From assembly GCA_900543345.1 (NCBI GenBank), contig UQRJ01000036.1:1-14569 (forward strand): a stretch of 14,569 nucleotides of DNA, written 5' to 3'. This document shows, one piece after another, positions 1 to 6,894 of this stretch (within the stretch, counting starts at the first letter, position 1; every line of letters starts with the position of its first letter). The notes beneath the pieces are model-generated. The model had not been told where the DNA came from. It saw only the letters and a program-made list of their open reading frames with translations, and did not search any database. The position numbers were made by a program, and so were the translations under genes. Source of the stretch: an uncultured Sporolactobacillus sp. GTDB lineage: Bacteria > Bacillota > Bacilli > Bacillales > Sporolactobacillaceae.

Positions 1-46
1 AGATGTCTTAGGGTCTCGTGGGCTCGGAGATGTGTATAAGAGACAG
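1..46 (+). other. Illumina Nextera adapter (P7 tail, i7 index, Read 2 sequence)
   Basis: This is synthetic library sequence. Bases 13-27 are the Nextera Read 2 part (GTCTCGTGGGCTCGG) and bases 28-46 are the 19-base Tn5 mosaic end. Bases 1-4 (AGAT) match the end of the P7 primer, so bases 5-12 (GTCTTAGG) are the i7 barcode. Its complement CCTAAGAC is, from memory, index N726. Genomic sequence starts at base 47. A reading frame that begins inside the adapter runs into rel and would add false N-terminal residues (MGSEMCIRDR). Confidence 0.98.
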
Positions 47-92
47 AATCATAATACTATGTCGAAATGAGGATTTCGCAGGTGATGGTAAC

Positions 93-2261
93 GTGACGAT
101 GGACGAATTGATTAAAAAAGCATCCACATACCTTGACGCGGATGATATCAAGCGAATTAAAGCGGCTTATAAATTTGCCGAAAAAGCCCACGCGGGTCAA
201 CTGCGCAAATCGAGCGAGCCGTATATTACGCATCCGGTCGAAGTAGCGGGGATTCTTGTGAATTTGAAAATGGACGCCACGACGATCATCAGCGGTTTCT
301 TGCACGACGTTGTGGAAGATACACCGGTGACGCTTGACGATGTCCGGGGAAAGTTCGGCGACAATGTGGCGGGACTGGTCGACGGAGTCACGAAGCTGAG
401 ACATTTTGAGTATACGTCAAAAGAGGATCAGCAGGCGGAAAACCACCGTAAAATGTTTGTCGCGATGGCCAGGGATTTACGTTGCGTCATCGTCAAACTG
501 GCCGACCGGCTGCACAACATGCGGACGCTTAAATATATGTCCAAAGAAAAACAAATTCAAAAAGCAAATGAAACACTGGAGATTTTTGCTCCGCTCGCCA
601 ATCGGTTGGGTATTTCGGCGATTAAATGGGAATTGGAAGATATTTCGCTGCGTTATCTCAATCCGCAGCAATATTATAAGATCGTCAATTTAATGAAACA
701 GAAACGTGATGAGCGCGAGGCCTATATTGCTCAAGTCGTTGCGGATCTGAAAAAGTATGTAAAATCCGTCCGTATCGACGCGGAAATATCCGGACGGCCG
801 AAACACATTTACAGTATCTATCGGAAAATGGTCAATCAGCATAAACAATTTAACGAAATTTACGATCTGTTCGCCGTCCGGATCATTGTCCGCAGCATCA
901 AAGATTGTTACGCTATCCTCGGCATCATCCACACGCACTGGAAACCGATGCCGGGACGATTTAAGGACTATATCGCCATGCCGAAAGCAAATATGTATCA
1001 GTCGCTGCATACGACGGTGATCGGCCCGAAAGGCGATCCGCTTGAAGTGCAGATTCGGACGTGGGACATGCACGATGTGGCCGAATATGGCATTGCCGCC
1101 CATTGGGCATATAAGGAAGGCATATCGAAGAATATCAATAATAAATTTGAGGACAAGCTGACTTGGTTCCGTGAAATTCTCGAGTATCAAAAGGAAACTG
1201 ACGATGCCAAAGAATTCATGGAATCGCTGAAAATGGATTTGTTCTCCGATACGGTCTTTGTTTTTACACCGAAAGGCGACGTCGTCGAACTGCCGGTCGG
1301 TTCCGTACCGATCGATTTCGCTTATCGCATCCATACGGAAATTGGCAATCAGACCGTTGGGGCGAAAGTCAATGGAAAAATCGTTCCGCTCGACTATCAA
1401 TTGAAGACCGGCGATATTGTCGAAATTATGACGTCGAAACATTCATATGGGCCGAGTCGCGACTGGCTGAAAATTGCGAAAAGCTCAACCGTTAAAAATA
1501 AAATTCGTCAGTGGTTCAAGCGTCAGGAACGGCAGGAAAATGTTGCGAAGGGCCGGGAAATGCTTGAGAAAGAGTTGCGCAGCCAGAATATCAGCATTAA
1601 AGACACACTGACGGATGAAAAAATCGCCGACGTGTTAAAAAAATATAATTTTTCTCATGAGAATGAACTATTTGCTTCGATTGGCTACGGAGGTATCACG
1701 CCGAAACAAGTTGTCACGCGGCTGACGGAGGATGAAAAAACGGAAAAAGAAGAGTCTGCTGAACCGACGAAGCAGGCAGCGGAGACAAAAACCGTTCCGC
1801 ACCGTCATAAAGGGTCGATCGGCGTCCGCTGCAAAGGCGTCGACAACGTGCTGATCCGTCTGGCACGATGTTGCAATCCAGTACCCGGCGATCCGATTAT
1901 CGGCTACATTACGCGCGGCCGCGGTGTCACGATTCACCGTACGGATTGTCCGAACATTATTCAAGAAGAAAAGCAGAGACTGATCGAAGTCGAATGGGAA
2001 AGCAACGAAGCCAAATCGAAAGCGTACAATGTCGACATCGAGATTAAGGGATACGATCGCAGCGGCTTATTAAACGAAGTGCTGCAATGCGTCTCCGATA
2101 CGCATACGGCGATTAATGCCGTCACCGGCCGCGCCGATCGGAACAAGGTGGCGACGATCCACATGACGATCGCCATTACCAATATCGATCATCTTTATCG
2201 GGTTGTCGACAAGATCAAAAAGATCCGCGACATTTATTCGGTACGCAGGGTGATGCAGTAA
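93..2261 (+). CDS. relA: Bifunctional (p)ppGpp synthetase/hydrolase, long RelA/SpoT homologue (Rel)
   Basis: Makes (p)ppGpp from ATP and GTP/GDP on starved ribosomes and also hydrolyses it, so it controls the stringent response. From the GTG at 93 the protein is 722 residues, the usual size for Firmicute Rel. Domains in order: HD hydrolase with H47 and H71-D72 followed by ED (75-76); synthetase at about 230-340 with GRPKHIYSIYRKM, RFKD (289-292) and YQSLHTTV; TGS at about 385-447; a zinc-finger/CC region with C593-C594, H615 and C619; and a C-terminal ACT domain. RFKD is the RxKD form typical of bifunctional enzymes, and the HD residues are intact, so both activities are expected. The GTG at 93 is chosen because AGGTGAT (80-86) lies 6 bases upstream; ATG at 99 is the alternative. 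A longer frame from base 18 starts in adapter and is false. dtd follows 55 bases later, probably in the same operon. Any promoter or upstream gene lies outside the contig. Confidence 0.97.
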   Translation: MTMDELIKKASTYLDADDIKRIKAAYKFAEKAHAGQLRKSSEPYITHPVEVAGILVNLKMDATTIISGFLHDVVEDTPVTLDDVRGKFGDNVAGLVDGVTKLRHFEYTSKEDQQAENHRKMFVAMARDLRCVIVKLADRLHNMRTLKYMSKEKQIQKANETLEIFAPLANRLGISAIKWELEDISLRYLNPQQYYKIVNLMKQKRDEREAYIAQVVADLKKYVKSVRIDAEISGRPKHIYSIYRKMVNQHKQFNEIYDLFAVRIIVRSIKDCYAILGIIHTHWKPMPGRFKDYIAMPKANMYQSLHTTVIGPKGDPLEVQIRTWDMHDVAEYGIAAHWAYKEGISKNINNKFEDKLTWFREILEYQKETDDAKEFMESLKMDLFSDTVFVFTPKGDVVELPVGSVPIDFAYRIHTEIGNQTVGAKVNGKIVPLDYQLKTGDIVEIMTSKHSYGPSRDWLKIAKSSTVKNKIRQWFKRQERQENVAKGREMLEKELRSQNISIKDTLTDEKIADVLKKYNFSHENELFASIGYGGITPKQVVTRLTEDEKTEKEESAEPTKQAAETKTVPHRHKGSIGVRCKGVDNVLIRLARCCNPVPGDPIIGYITRGRGVTIHRTDCPNIIQEEKQRLIEVEWESNEAKSKAYNVDIEIKGYDRSGLLNEVLQCVSDTHTAINAVTGRADRNKVATIHMTIAITNIDHLYRVVDKIKKIRDIYSVRRVMQ

Positions 2262-2316
2262 AGAAGCAGGCCTGAAAGTAGCGACTGATTCTATTTGGGG
2301 AAGGTGATGAGCGGCG

Positions 2317-2772
2317 ATGAGGGTGGTTCTGCAGCGCGTCTCCCGCGGGCAGGTCGATGTAAACGGGCGGACTGTCGGAGCGATCGAGGGCGGCCTGTTG
2401 CTGCTTGTCGGCATTAAAACGGGCGACACGGAGGACGATGTACGTTATCTGGCGGATAAAATTACCGGATTGCGTATTTTTGAGGACAACGCCGGTAAAA
2501 TGAATCGTTCAATCCTCAATGTCGGTGGATCGATTCTGTCGGTCTCGCAATTTACGCTATATGGCGATACGACGCACGGTCGGCGGCCAAGTTTTATTGA
2601 AGCGGCGCGGCCGGAGCAGGCCCGTCCACTGTATGAGGCATTCAACGAGCGGCTGCGCGAGGCCGGATTGACGGTCAAAACCGGTATTTTCGGCGCAGAT
2701 ATGGCCGTCTCGCTCGTCAATGACGGACCGGTAACGTTGATTCTCGAAAGTAAACGGCATGAAAAAATGTAA
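2317..2772 (+). CDS. dtd: D-aminoacyl-tRNA deacylase
   Basis: Hydrolyses D-aminoacyl-tRNA (for example D-Tyr-tRNA) in the cytoplasm, removing mischarged D-amino acids before translation. The protein is 151 residues, normal for the family (about 145-150). The two signatures are present: SQFT at 77-80 with the active-site threonine T80, and NDGPVT at 135-140 holding the Gly-Pro element that gives chiral selectivity. The ATG at 2317 has a good ribosome binding site, AAGGTGATG (2301-2309), 7 bases upstream. The rel-dtd pairing is the standard Bacillales arrangement and suggests co-transcription. A possible terminator follows at 2782-2834. Nothing looks damaged. Confidence 0.96.
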   Translation: MRVVLQRVSRGQVDVNGRTVGAIEGGLLLLVGIKTGDTEDDVRYLADKITGLRIFEDNAGKMNRSILNVGGSILSVSQFTLYGDTTHGRRPSFIEAARPEQARPLYEAFNERLREAGLTVKTGIFGADMAVSLVNDGPVTLILESKRHEKM

Positions 2773-2781
2773 AAAATAATA

Positions 2782-2834
2782 GCGACAGGCTGCACTTTTT
2801 CAAGAATCAATGGGTAGATTCGGCCTGCGCTTTT
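2782..2834 (+). terminator. Possible terminator-like hairpin after dtd
   Basis: Bases 2782-2791 (GCGACAGGCT) can pair with 2822-2830 (GGCCTGCGC) with one bulged A, enclosing a second small stem, GAATC with GATTC. A short run of four T follows at 2831. The long loop and short T tract make this weaker than a classic terminator, but the position just after the rel-dtd operon fits. Confidence 0.35.
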
Positions 2835-2998
2835 GCCCATGCCGGAGTGGGTCGGCAGCCGGGAAAAATCGATTGGCGGCTGATTGGGTCGGCCGCACCG
2901 GTTTTCCGTCGCCGCCACGCTTCAATTTTCAAAAACGGACAACCTTAGCGCAGCGTCGATCCGCTTATGTAAAAAACGGGGGTGAAACGTCTGCACCC
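2835..2998. other. Non-coding stretch between dtd and the hisS promoter, nothing recognised
   Basis: A GC-rich stretch with small self-complementary segments, such as TGCCG with CGGCA around 2840-2857. A 77-codon plus-strand frame (2810-3043) crosses it but has no ribosome binding site or recognisable protein and runs into the promoter and the T-box leader. In B. subtilis, as I recall, a cell-wall amidase gene lies here; no trace of it is visible. Confidence 0.4.
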
Positions 2999-3027
2999 TT
3001 GACTTTTTTCACTAATCTTCGTAAGAT
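2999..3027 (+). promoter_or_regulatory. Sigma-A promoter for the T-box leader and hisS-aspS
   Basis: The -35 box TTGACT (2999-3004) and -10 box TAAGAT (3022-3027) are separated by exactly 17 bases. Each differs from consensus at one position. The transcript would start near 3034, directly before T-box stem I. This separates hisS-aspS from the upstream rel-dtd unit. Confidence 0.85.
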
Positions 3028-3033
3028 AAAAAG

Positions 3034-3297
3034 ACAAAGCTGATGAAAAAGAAGGTTTCGCGATTTTGCCGCCAAAGAGAGGACGCGCCGAAGGCTGAGA
3101 GCGTGTCCGGCATCGGCAGTCGTGGACAGACACTTTTGAGGCATTTTTCTGAACCGGATTCTGCAGTAGGAAAAACGTTGGCCGGGCGTTAACCGGAGTT
3201 GAGAGGAGCCGACTGGATGCCGGGCGGCTCAATTCAAGGGTGGCACCGCGAATGAAGATTCGTCCCTTGTCCGTCGATCGACGGACAAGGGCTTTTT
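3034..3297 (+). ncRNA. T-box riboswitch leader of hisS-aspS, apparently read by tRNA-Asp
   Basis: A cis-acting RNA that senses uncharged tRNA and switches between an antiterminator and a terminator. The T-box sequence AAGGGTGGCACCGCG is at 3236-3250, followed by the terminator hairpin. Stem I is visible: distal helix GCCG (3068-3071) with CGGC (3114-3117), the conserved AGAGAGG, and an apical helix GGACGCG (3081-3087) with CGTGTCC (3102-3108) around a 14-base loop. The specifier region reads GACAC (3129-3133) just before TTTTGAG. By position I read GAC (Asp) as the specifier; CAC (His) overlaps it by one base. The acceptor-pairing element is UGGC (3241-3244), which fits a tRNA ending GCCA, such as tRNA-Asp (G73). 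It does not fit tRNA-His, which has C73. The conserved stem II/III region (GCAGTAGG and CCGG repeats, about 3163-3200) is also present. Confidence 0.95.
3264..3297 (+). terminator. Regulated intrinsic terminator of the T-box
   Basis: A perfect 12-bp stem, CCCTTGTCCGTC (3264-3275) with GACGGACAAGGG (3280-3291), closes a GATC loop and is followed by C and five T (3293-3297). The 5' arm begins with the CCCTT that pairs with AAGGG of the T-box in the antiterminator, so the two structures exclude each other. Confidence 0.93.
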
Positions 3298-3331
3298 AAT
3301 TAGGAAAGACATAAAGGAGGAAGACGAACTA

Positions 3332-4597
3332 GTGATTCAGATTCCACGCGGAACTTATGATATATTGCCGGATCAATCACCTGTTTGGCAGAAGATCGAG
3401 CGGACGGCACGTAAGGTGTGCGAACTATTCAACTACAAAGAAATACGCACGCCGATCTTTGAGTCGACCGATCTTTTTCAGCGTGGCGTCGGCGATACAA
3501 CCGATATCGTCGAAAAGGAGATGTATAATTTCCAAGATCGCGGCAACCGCAATCTGACGCTGCGGCCGGAAGGCACGGCACCCGTTGTACGGGCATTTGT
3601 CGAACATAAATTGTACGGGTTGGCGGATCAGCCGGTGAAATTATATTACATCGGCCCGATGTTCCGCTACGAGCGACCGCAATCCGGACGGACGCGGGAA
3701 TTCACTCAATTCGGCATTGAGGCGCTCGGCTCGGAAGATCCGGCGATCGATGCGGAAGTGATCGCTTTGGCGCTGACCTTCTATCGCCAGCTCGGGCTGA
3801 AAAGGCTGAAACTCGTCCTGAACAGCCTCGGCGATCCTCAGAGCCGAGCGGCACACCGGGCGGCGCTCATCGAGCATTTTAAGCCGTCGATCGGTGAATT
3901 CTGCGCGGACTGCCAAAGGCGGCTTGAAAAAAATCCGCTACGCATTCTCGATTGCAAAAAGGATCACGATCATCCGTTAATGGCAACGGCTCCGTCGATC
4001 ATCGATTATCTGACCGGACCGGCACGTGATTATTTCGGCCGTGTCAAGGCGATACTCGACGAACTGGGCATTGTTTACGAGCTTGATCCGACGCTCGTTC
4101 GCGGTTTGGATTACTATAATCATACGACATTTGAAATCATGGGCGCCAGCCCCGGTGCGATCAGTACCCTGGCCGGCGGCGGCCGCTACAACGGTTTGGT
4201 CGGCGAACTCGGCGGCCCGGAAACGGCGGGAATCGGTTTCGCACTGAGCATCGAACGCTTGCTTTTGGCACTGGATGAGGAAGGTGTCCAACCGGCGGCG
4301 GCCCCGTCCATTGACTGCTTCGTCGTGACGATCGGTGCGGCCGCCGAGAAAAAAGCACCGGCTCTGTTACATCAATTGCGCATGGACGGTATTCGCGCCG
4401 ATAAGGATTATCTCGGACGCAAGATAAAAGGGCAGTTCAAGCAGGCCGACCGGCTGCACGCAGCATTTGTCGTCGTGATCGGCGATGACGAATTGGCTCA
4501 AAAGCAGGCAGTCGTAAAAACGATGGCCGACGGATCGCAAGAAAAAATTCCATTTTCTTCTCTGAGCAAGTATATCCAGTCTAAAATCAGCAAATGA
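3332..4597 (+). CDS. hisS: Histidyl-tRNA synthetase
   Basis: Class II aminoacyl-tRNA synthetase that charges tRNA-His with histidine using ATP. The protein is 421 residues, the normal bacterial length. Motif 1 lies in the N-terminal part. TLRPEGTAPVVRAF (76-89) and motif 2, FRYERPQSGRTREF (111-124), form the active site. The histidine-specific segments LVRGLDYYNHTTFEI (255-269) and GGGRYNGL (282-289) follow, with motif 3 GIGFALSIERL at about 300-310. The anticodon-binding domain covers about 325-421. Start is GTG at 3332, with AAAGGAGG (3313-3320) 11 bases upstream. It is the first gene after the T-box and shares the transcript with aspS, whose start lies 10 bases beyond its stop. If the leader reads tRNA-Asp, hisS would be induced by aspartate starvation rather than histidine starvation. 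Confidence 0.98.
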   Translation: MIQIPRGTYDILPDQSPVWQKIERTARKVCELFNYKEIRTPIFESTDLFQRGVGDTTDIVEKEMYNFQDRGNRNLTLRPEGTAPVVRAFVEHKLYGLADQPVKLYYIGPMFRYERPQSGRTREFTQFGIEALGSEDPAIDAEVIALALTFYRQLGLKRLKLVLNSLGDPQSRAAHRAALIEHFKPSIGEFCADCQRRLEKNPLRILDCKKDHDHPLMATAPSIIDYLTGPARDYFGRVKAILDELGIVYELDPTLVRGLDYYNHTTFEIMGASPGAISTLAGGGRYNGLVGELGGPETAGIGFALSIERLLLALDEEGVQPAAAPSIDCFVVTIGAAAEKKAPALLHQLRMDGIRADKDYLGRKIKGQFKQADRLHAAFVVVIGDDELAQKQAVVKTMADGSQEKIPFSSLSKYIQSKISK

Positions 4598-4607
4598 GGT
4601 GTTGTCC

Positions 4608-6380
4608 ATGTATCGTAATGCACATTGCGGCGAGTTAAGCACAGATACGGCAGGAAAAACAGTGACTTTGGCCGGCTGGGTGCAGAAAAGGCGCGATCTC
4701 GGCGGCGTTATTTTTATTGATTTGCGTGACCGGTCGGGATTTGTGCAGATCGTATTCAATCCGAAAGTATCGAAAACGGCTTGGAGTACGGCAGATAAGG
4801 TCCGTAGCGAATATTGCTTGAGCGTGACCGGCGTCGTGCGTCAACGTGCACCGGAAGCAGTCAATCCGAAAATCAAGAACGGCGATGTCGAAGTCATGAT
4901 TCATGAGATCTCGGTCCTCAATTCATCAAAGACCCCGCCGTTTCCGATCGAAGACGGCATCGATGCTGCCGAAGACGTACGACTGAGGTACCGCTATCTC
5001 GATCTGCGCCGGCCGGAGATGTTGCAGACACTGATGCTGCGCAGCCGAGTGACGCGTACGCTGCGACAGTTTCTCGACAGTCGGGGATTTCTGGACATCG
5101 AGACACCGATTCTGACGAAGAGTACGCCGGAGGGAGCCCGCGACTATCTTGTTCCCAGTCGTGTCCATCCGGGCGAGTTTTACGCGTTGCCGCAGTCTCC
5201 GCAACTGTTCAAACAGTTGCTCATGGCTGCCGGTATGGAGAAATATTATCAGATCGCCCGTTGTTTCCGCGACGAGGATCTGCGGGCCGATCGTCAGCCC
5301 GAATTCACGCAAGTCGACATCGAAATGTCGTTTTTCGAGCTGCGGCCGTTTCAGAATATGATCGAAGCCATGCTTGTCGACCTGATGAAAAAAATCAAGG
5401 GTATCGATATTCCGCGGCCTTTTAAGCGACTAACCTATCGCGAGGCGATGAATCGTTACGGGAGCGATAAACCGGATACACGCTTCGGCCTGGAGCTGAT
5501 CGACATCACCGATATCGCCGCCGAGTGTGGGCTCCGTGTATTTCGCGAAGTACAGGAGAAGGGCGGCATTGTAAAGGCAATCAATGTCAAGGGCGGTGCG
5601 CCCAAATTTTCACGTAAACAGGTCGATGAAGACTTGCGCGCAGTCGTTTCGCCGTACGGCGCAAAGGGGCTGGCCTGGCTGAAGATTGAGGACGGCGGTA
5701 TGAAGGGGCCGATCGCCAAGTTCTTTGAAGAAGGCCTGAAACAGAAACTGGCGGTGCGGACGAACGCCGAGCCGGGCGATCTACTGCTGTTTGTCGCTGA
5801 CAAGAAGAAGATTGTTTACGATAGTCTCGGGGCACTGCGGCTTCATCTTGGTAAATTGCTTGGCCTAATCGACCAATCGGCGTTCAATTTTCTCTGGGTG
5901 ACTGAATTTCCGCTTTTAACTTACAGCGCGGAGGAGCATCGCTACGTTGCCGAGCATCATCCATTCACGATGCCGATTATTGAAGATCTTGATCGGATAA
6001 AGACCGATCCCGAAAGTGTTCGGGCGCAGTCGTACGATATGGTGCTGAACGGCTACGAATTGGGTAGCGGGTCGGAGCGTATCTGTAATCATGATTTGCA
6101 GGAAAAAATGTTCAAAATCCTCGGCTTTACAAAAGAGCGGGCCGAGAAGCAATTTGGTTTCCTGATGGAGGCTTTCGAGTACGGAGCACCGCCGCATGGG
6201 GGAATTGCCCTCGGCATTGACCGTATCGTCATGTTGCTGGCCGGCCGTTCAAGCATTCGCGATACGATTGCTTTTCCGAAAACGGCGAGTGCAACCGATC
6301 TGTTGACTCACGCGCCAAGTCCGGTCAGCGACGGGCAACTGAACGAATTGCATCTTGACGTCGCGACATTGTTAAAATGA
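4608..6380 (+). CDS. aspS: Aspartyl-tRNA synthetase
   Basis: Class II synthetase charging tRNA-Asp. The protein is 590 residues, the long bacterial form with an extra GAD domain. An OB-fold anticodon-binding domain (about 1-105) contains WVQKRRDLGG (24-33), like the Bacillus enzyme. The flexible loop STPEGARDYLVPSR lies at 172-185 and motif 2, FRDEDLRADRQPEF, at 220-233. The GAD insertion spans roughly 290-420, and motif 3, GIALGIDRIVMLLAG, is at 532-546. ATG at 4608 is chosen over in-frame GTG 4599 and TTG 4602 because GAGGTG (4596-4601) is spaced 6 bases from it and MYRNAHCGEL aligns with known N-termini. That binding site overlaps the hisS stop, which suggests translational coupling. The segment ELGSGSERI (484-492) differs from the ELGGGSIRI I expect, but the arginine is kept. 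The 6S RNA promoter begins 22 bases after the stop. Confidence 0.98.
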   Translation: MYRNAHCGELSTDTAGKTVTLAGWVQKRRDLGGVIFIDLRDRSGFVQIVFNPKVSKTAWSTADKVRSEYCLSVTGVVRQRAPEAVNPKIKNGDVEVMIHEISVLNSSKTPPFPIEDGIDAAEDVRLRYRYLDLRRPEMLQTLMLRSRVTRTLRQFLDSRGFLDIETPILTKSTPEGARDYLVPSRVHPGEFYALPQSPQLFKQLLMAAGMEKYYQIARCFRDEDLRADRQPEFTQVDIEMSFFELRPFQNMIEAMLVDLMKKIKGIDIPRPFKRLTYREAMNRYGSDKPDTRFGLELIDITDIAAECGLRVFREVQEKGGIVKAINVKGGAPKFSRKQVDEDLRAVVSPYGAKGLAWLKIEDGGMKGPIAKFFEEGLKQKLAVRTNAEPGDLLLFVADKKKIVYDSLGALRLHLGKLLGLIDQSAFNFLWVTEFPLLTYSAEEHRYVAEHHPFTMPIIEDLDRIKTDPESVRAQSYDMVLNGYELGSGSERICNHDLQEKMFKILGFTKERAEKQFGFLMEAFEYGAPPHGGIALGIDRIVMLLAGRSSIRDTIAFPKTASATDLLTHAPSPVSDGQLNELHLDVATLLK

Positions 6381-6402
6381 CCGCCTGTAATGATGGAGAC
6401 AT

Positions 6403-6431
6403 TTGAAAAGCGTTTTCAGATATGTTATGAT
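6403..6431 (+). promoter_or_regulatory. Sigma-A promoter of the 6S RNA gene
   Basis: The -35 box TTGAAA (6403-6408) and -10 box TATGAT (6426-6431) have a 17-base spacer. The expected start is near 6438, just before the closing stem of the 6S RNA. It lies right after aspS, so the RNA can be made independently of the T-box-controlled operon. Confidence 0.85.
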
Positions 6432-6439
6432 CAGAAAGG

Positions 6440-6640
6440 AAACAGAAGAGAGTCCTGAGGTGTTAGTCGAAAGCTGGTATGTTTGACCGAACACTTATGG
6501 AAATGGGAGTCCGTTGTTTTCACTCGTCGCGTATGCCCGCATCGGGATTCGCAAACTGTGAAACAGGGCACCCACCTGCTTGCGAGCGGGTTTCAAAATT
6601 TCGGCTTCACAACGGCACGTTCGGGACTCATCTTTTATAC
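6440..6640 (+). ncRNA. ssrS: 6S RNA (SsrS/BsrA type)
   Basis: A regulator that binds sigma-A RNA polymerase by mimicking an open promoter. The fold is one long rod. The closing stem GAGTCCTGA (6450-6458) pairs with TCGGGACTC (6621-6629), extended by GAAGA with TCTTT across a bulged A. Further in, AAGC (6471-6474) pairs with GCTT (6604-6607), and GTTTTCAC (6516-6523) with GTGAAAC (6558-6564). GCG/CGC and CCCG-CAT-CGGG cap the rod at 6536-6546, exactly mid-molecule. A small hairpin ACCTGCT-TGCG-AGCGGGT (6574-6591) sits in the 3' strand of the central bubble, as in other 6S RNAs. Length (about 190-200 bases), the 5' element AGTCCTGAgGTGTTAG and the position directly after aspS match B. subtilis 6S-1 as I remember it. 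Exact ends are estimates. Confidence 0.88.
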
Positions 6641-6651
6641 TGTAAATAATA

Positions 6652-6692
6652 AGAGACCGGGGAGAAGAACCCCTCCGGCCTCTTTTCTTTTT
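6652..6692 (+). terminator. Intrinsic terminator after 6S RNA
   Basis: AGAG-A-CCGGGG pairs with CCTCCGG-C-CTCT (6652-6683, one mismatch and one G-T pair) and is followed by TTTTCTTTTT. It lies 12 bases past the estimated 6S 3' end and can also stop read-through from aspS. On the opposite strand the following sequence (TTATTATTTA) could give weak termination for comC. Confidence 0.75.
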
Positions 6693-6857
6693 CTGTTTAA
6701 ACATCAATGTTGTTTTTGCTGCGCCGTGGTTTGGAGCGGGAGGCGCGAGACTCCGGCGGGAAAAGCGAGCCAAGACAGCCCCGCAGCGAGCCCCACAAGC
6801 GGAGAGGCCCTCACGGATCGCCCGCGGAAAGCAAGCGCCTGCAGCGAAAACCAACAG
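6693..6857 (+). repeat. GC-rich palindromic intergenic repeat, copy 1
   Basis: About 165 bases, matching 9592-9735 in reverse complement. Ends are short inverted repeats (CTGTT and AACAG), with AACATCAATGTT near the left end. Three nested pairings can be drawn: GTTTTTGCTGC (from 6712) with GCAGCGAAAAC (6841-6851), GGCGC with GCGCC, and GCGGG with CCCGC. The shared core contains ACTCCGGCGGGAAAAGCGAGCC and CCCGCGGAAAGCA. It resembles the GC-rich dispersed intergenic repeats I know from Bacillaceae genomes. It lies between convergent aspS/6S RNA and comC. No transposase is present, so if it moves it would be mobilised in trans. Confidence 0.85.
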
Positions 6858-6894
6858 TCAAATTTAACAGAATCCGTTCAAAAGGCAAGGATAG

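Noticed and set aside
28..46. Tn5/IS50 mosaic ends at both contig termini as evidence of a natural transposon
   Set aside because: The mosaic ends are joined to Illumina primer and index sequence, so they are library adapters.
690..1442. 250-codon minus-strand frame opposite rel
   Set aside because: It lies fully antisense to the conserved synthetase and TGS domains; a by-product of codon bias.
2810..3043. 77-codon plus-strand frame between dtd and hisS
   Set aside because: No ribosome binding site, low-complexity translation, and it runs through the promoter into the T-box leader.
4599..4607. GTG/TTG starts for aspS upstream of the ATG at 4608
   Set aside because: GTG 4599 lies inside the GAGGTG binding site, and the ATG at 4608 has ideal spacing.
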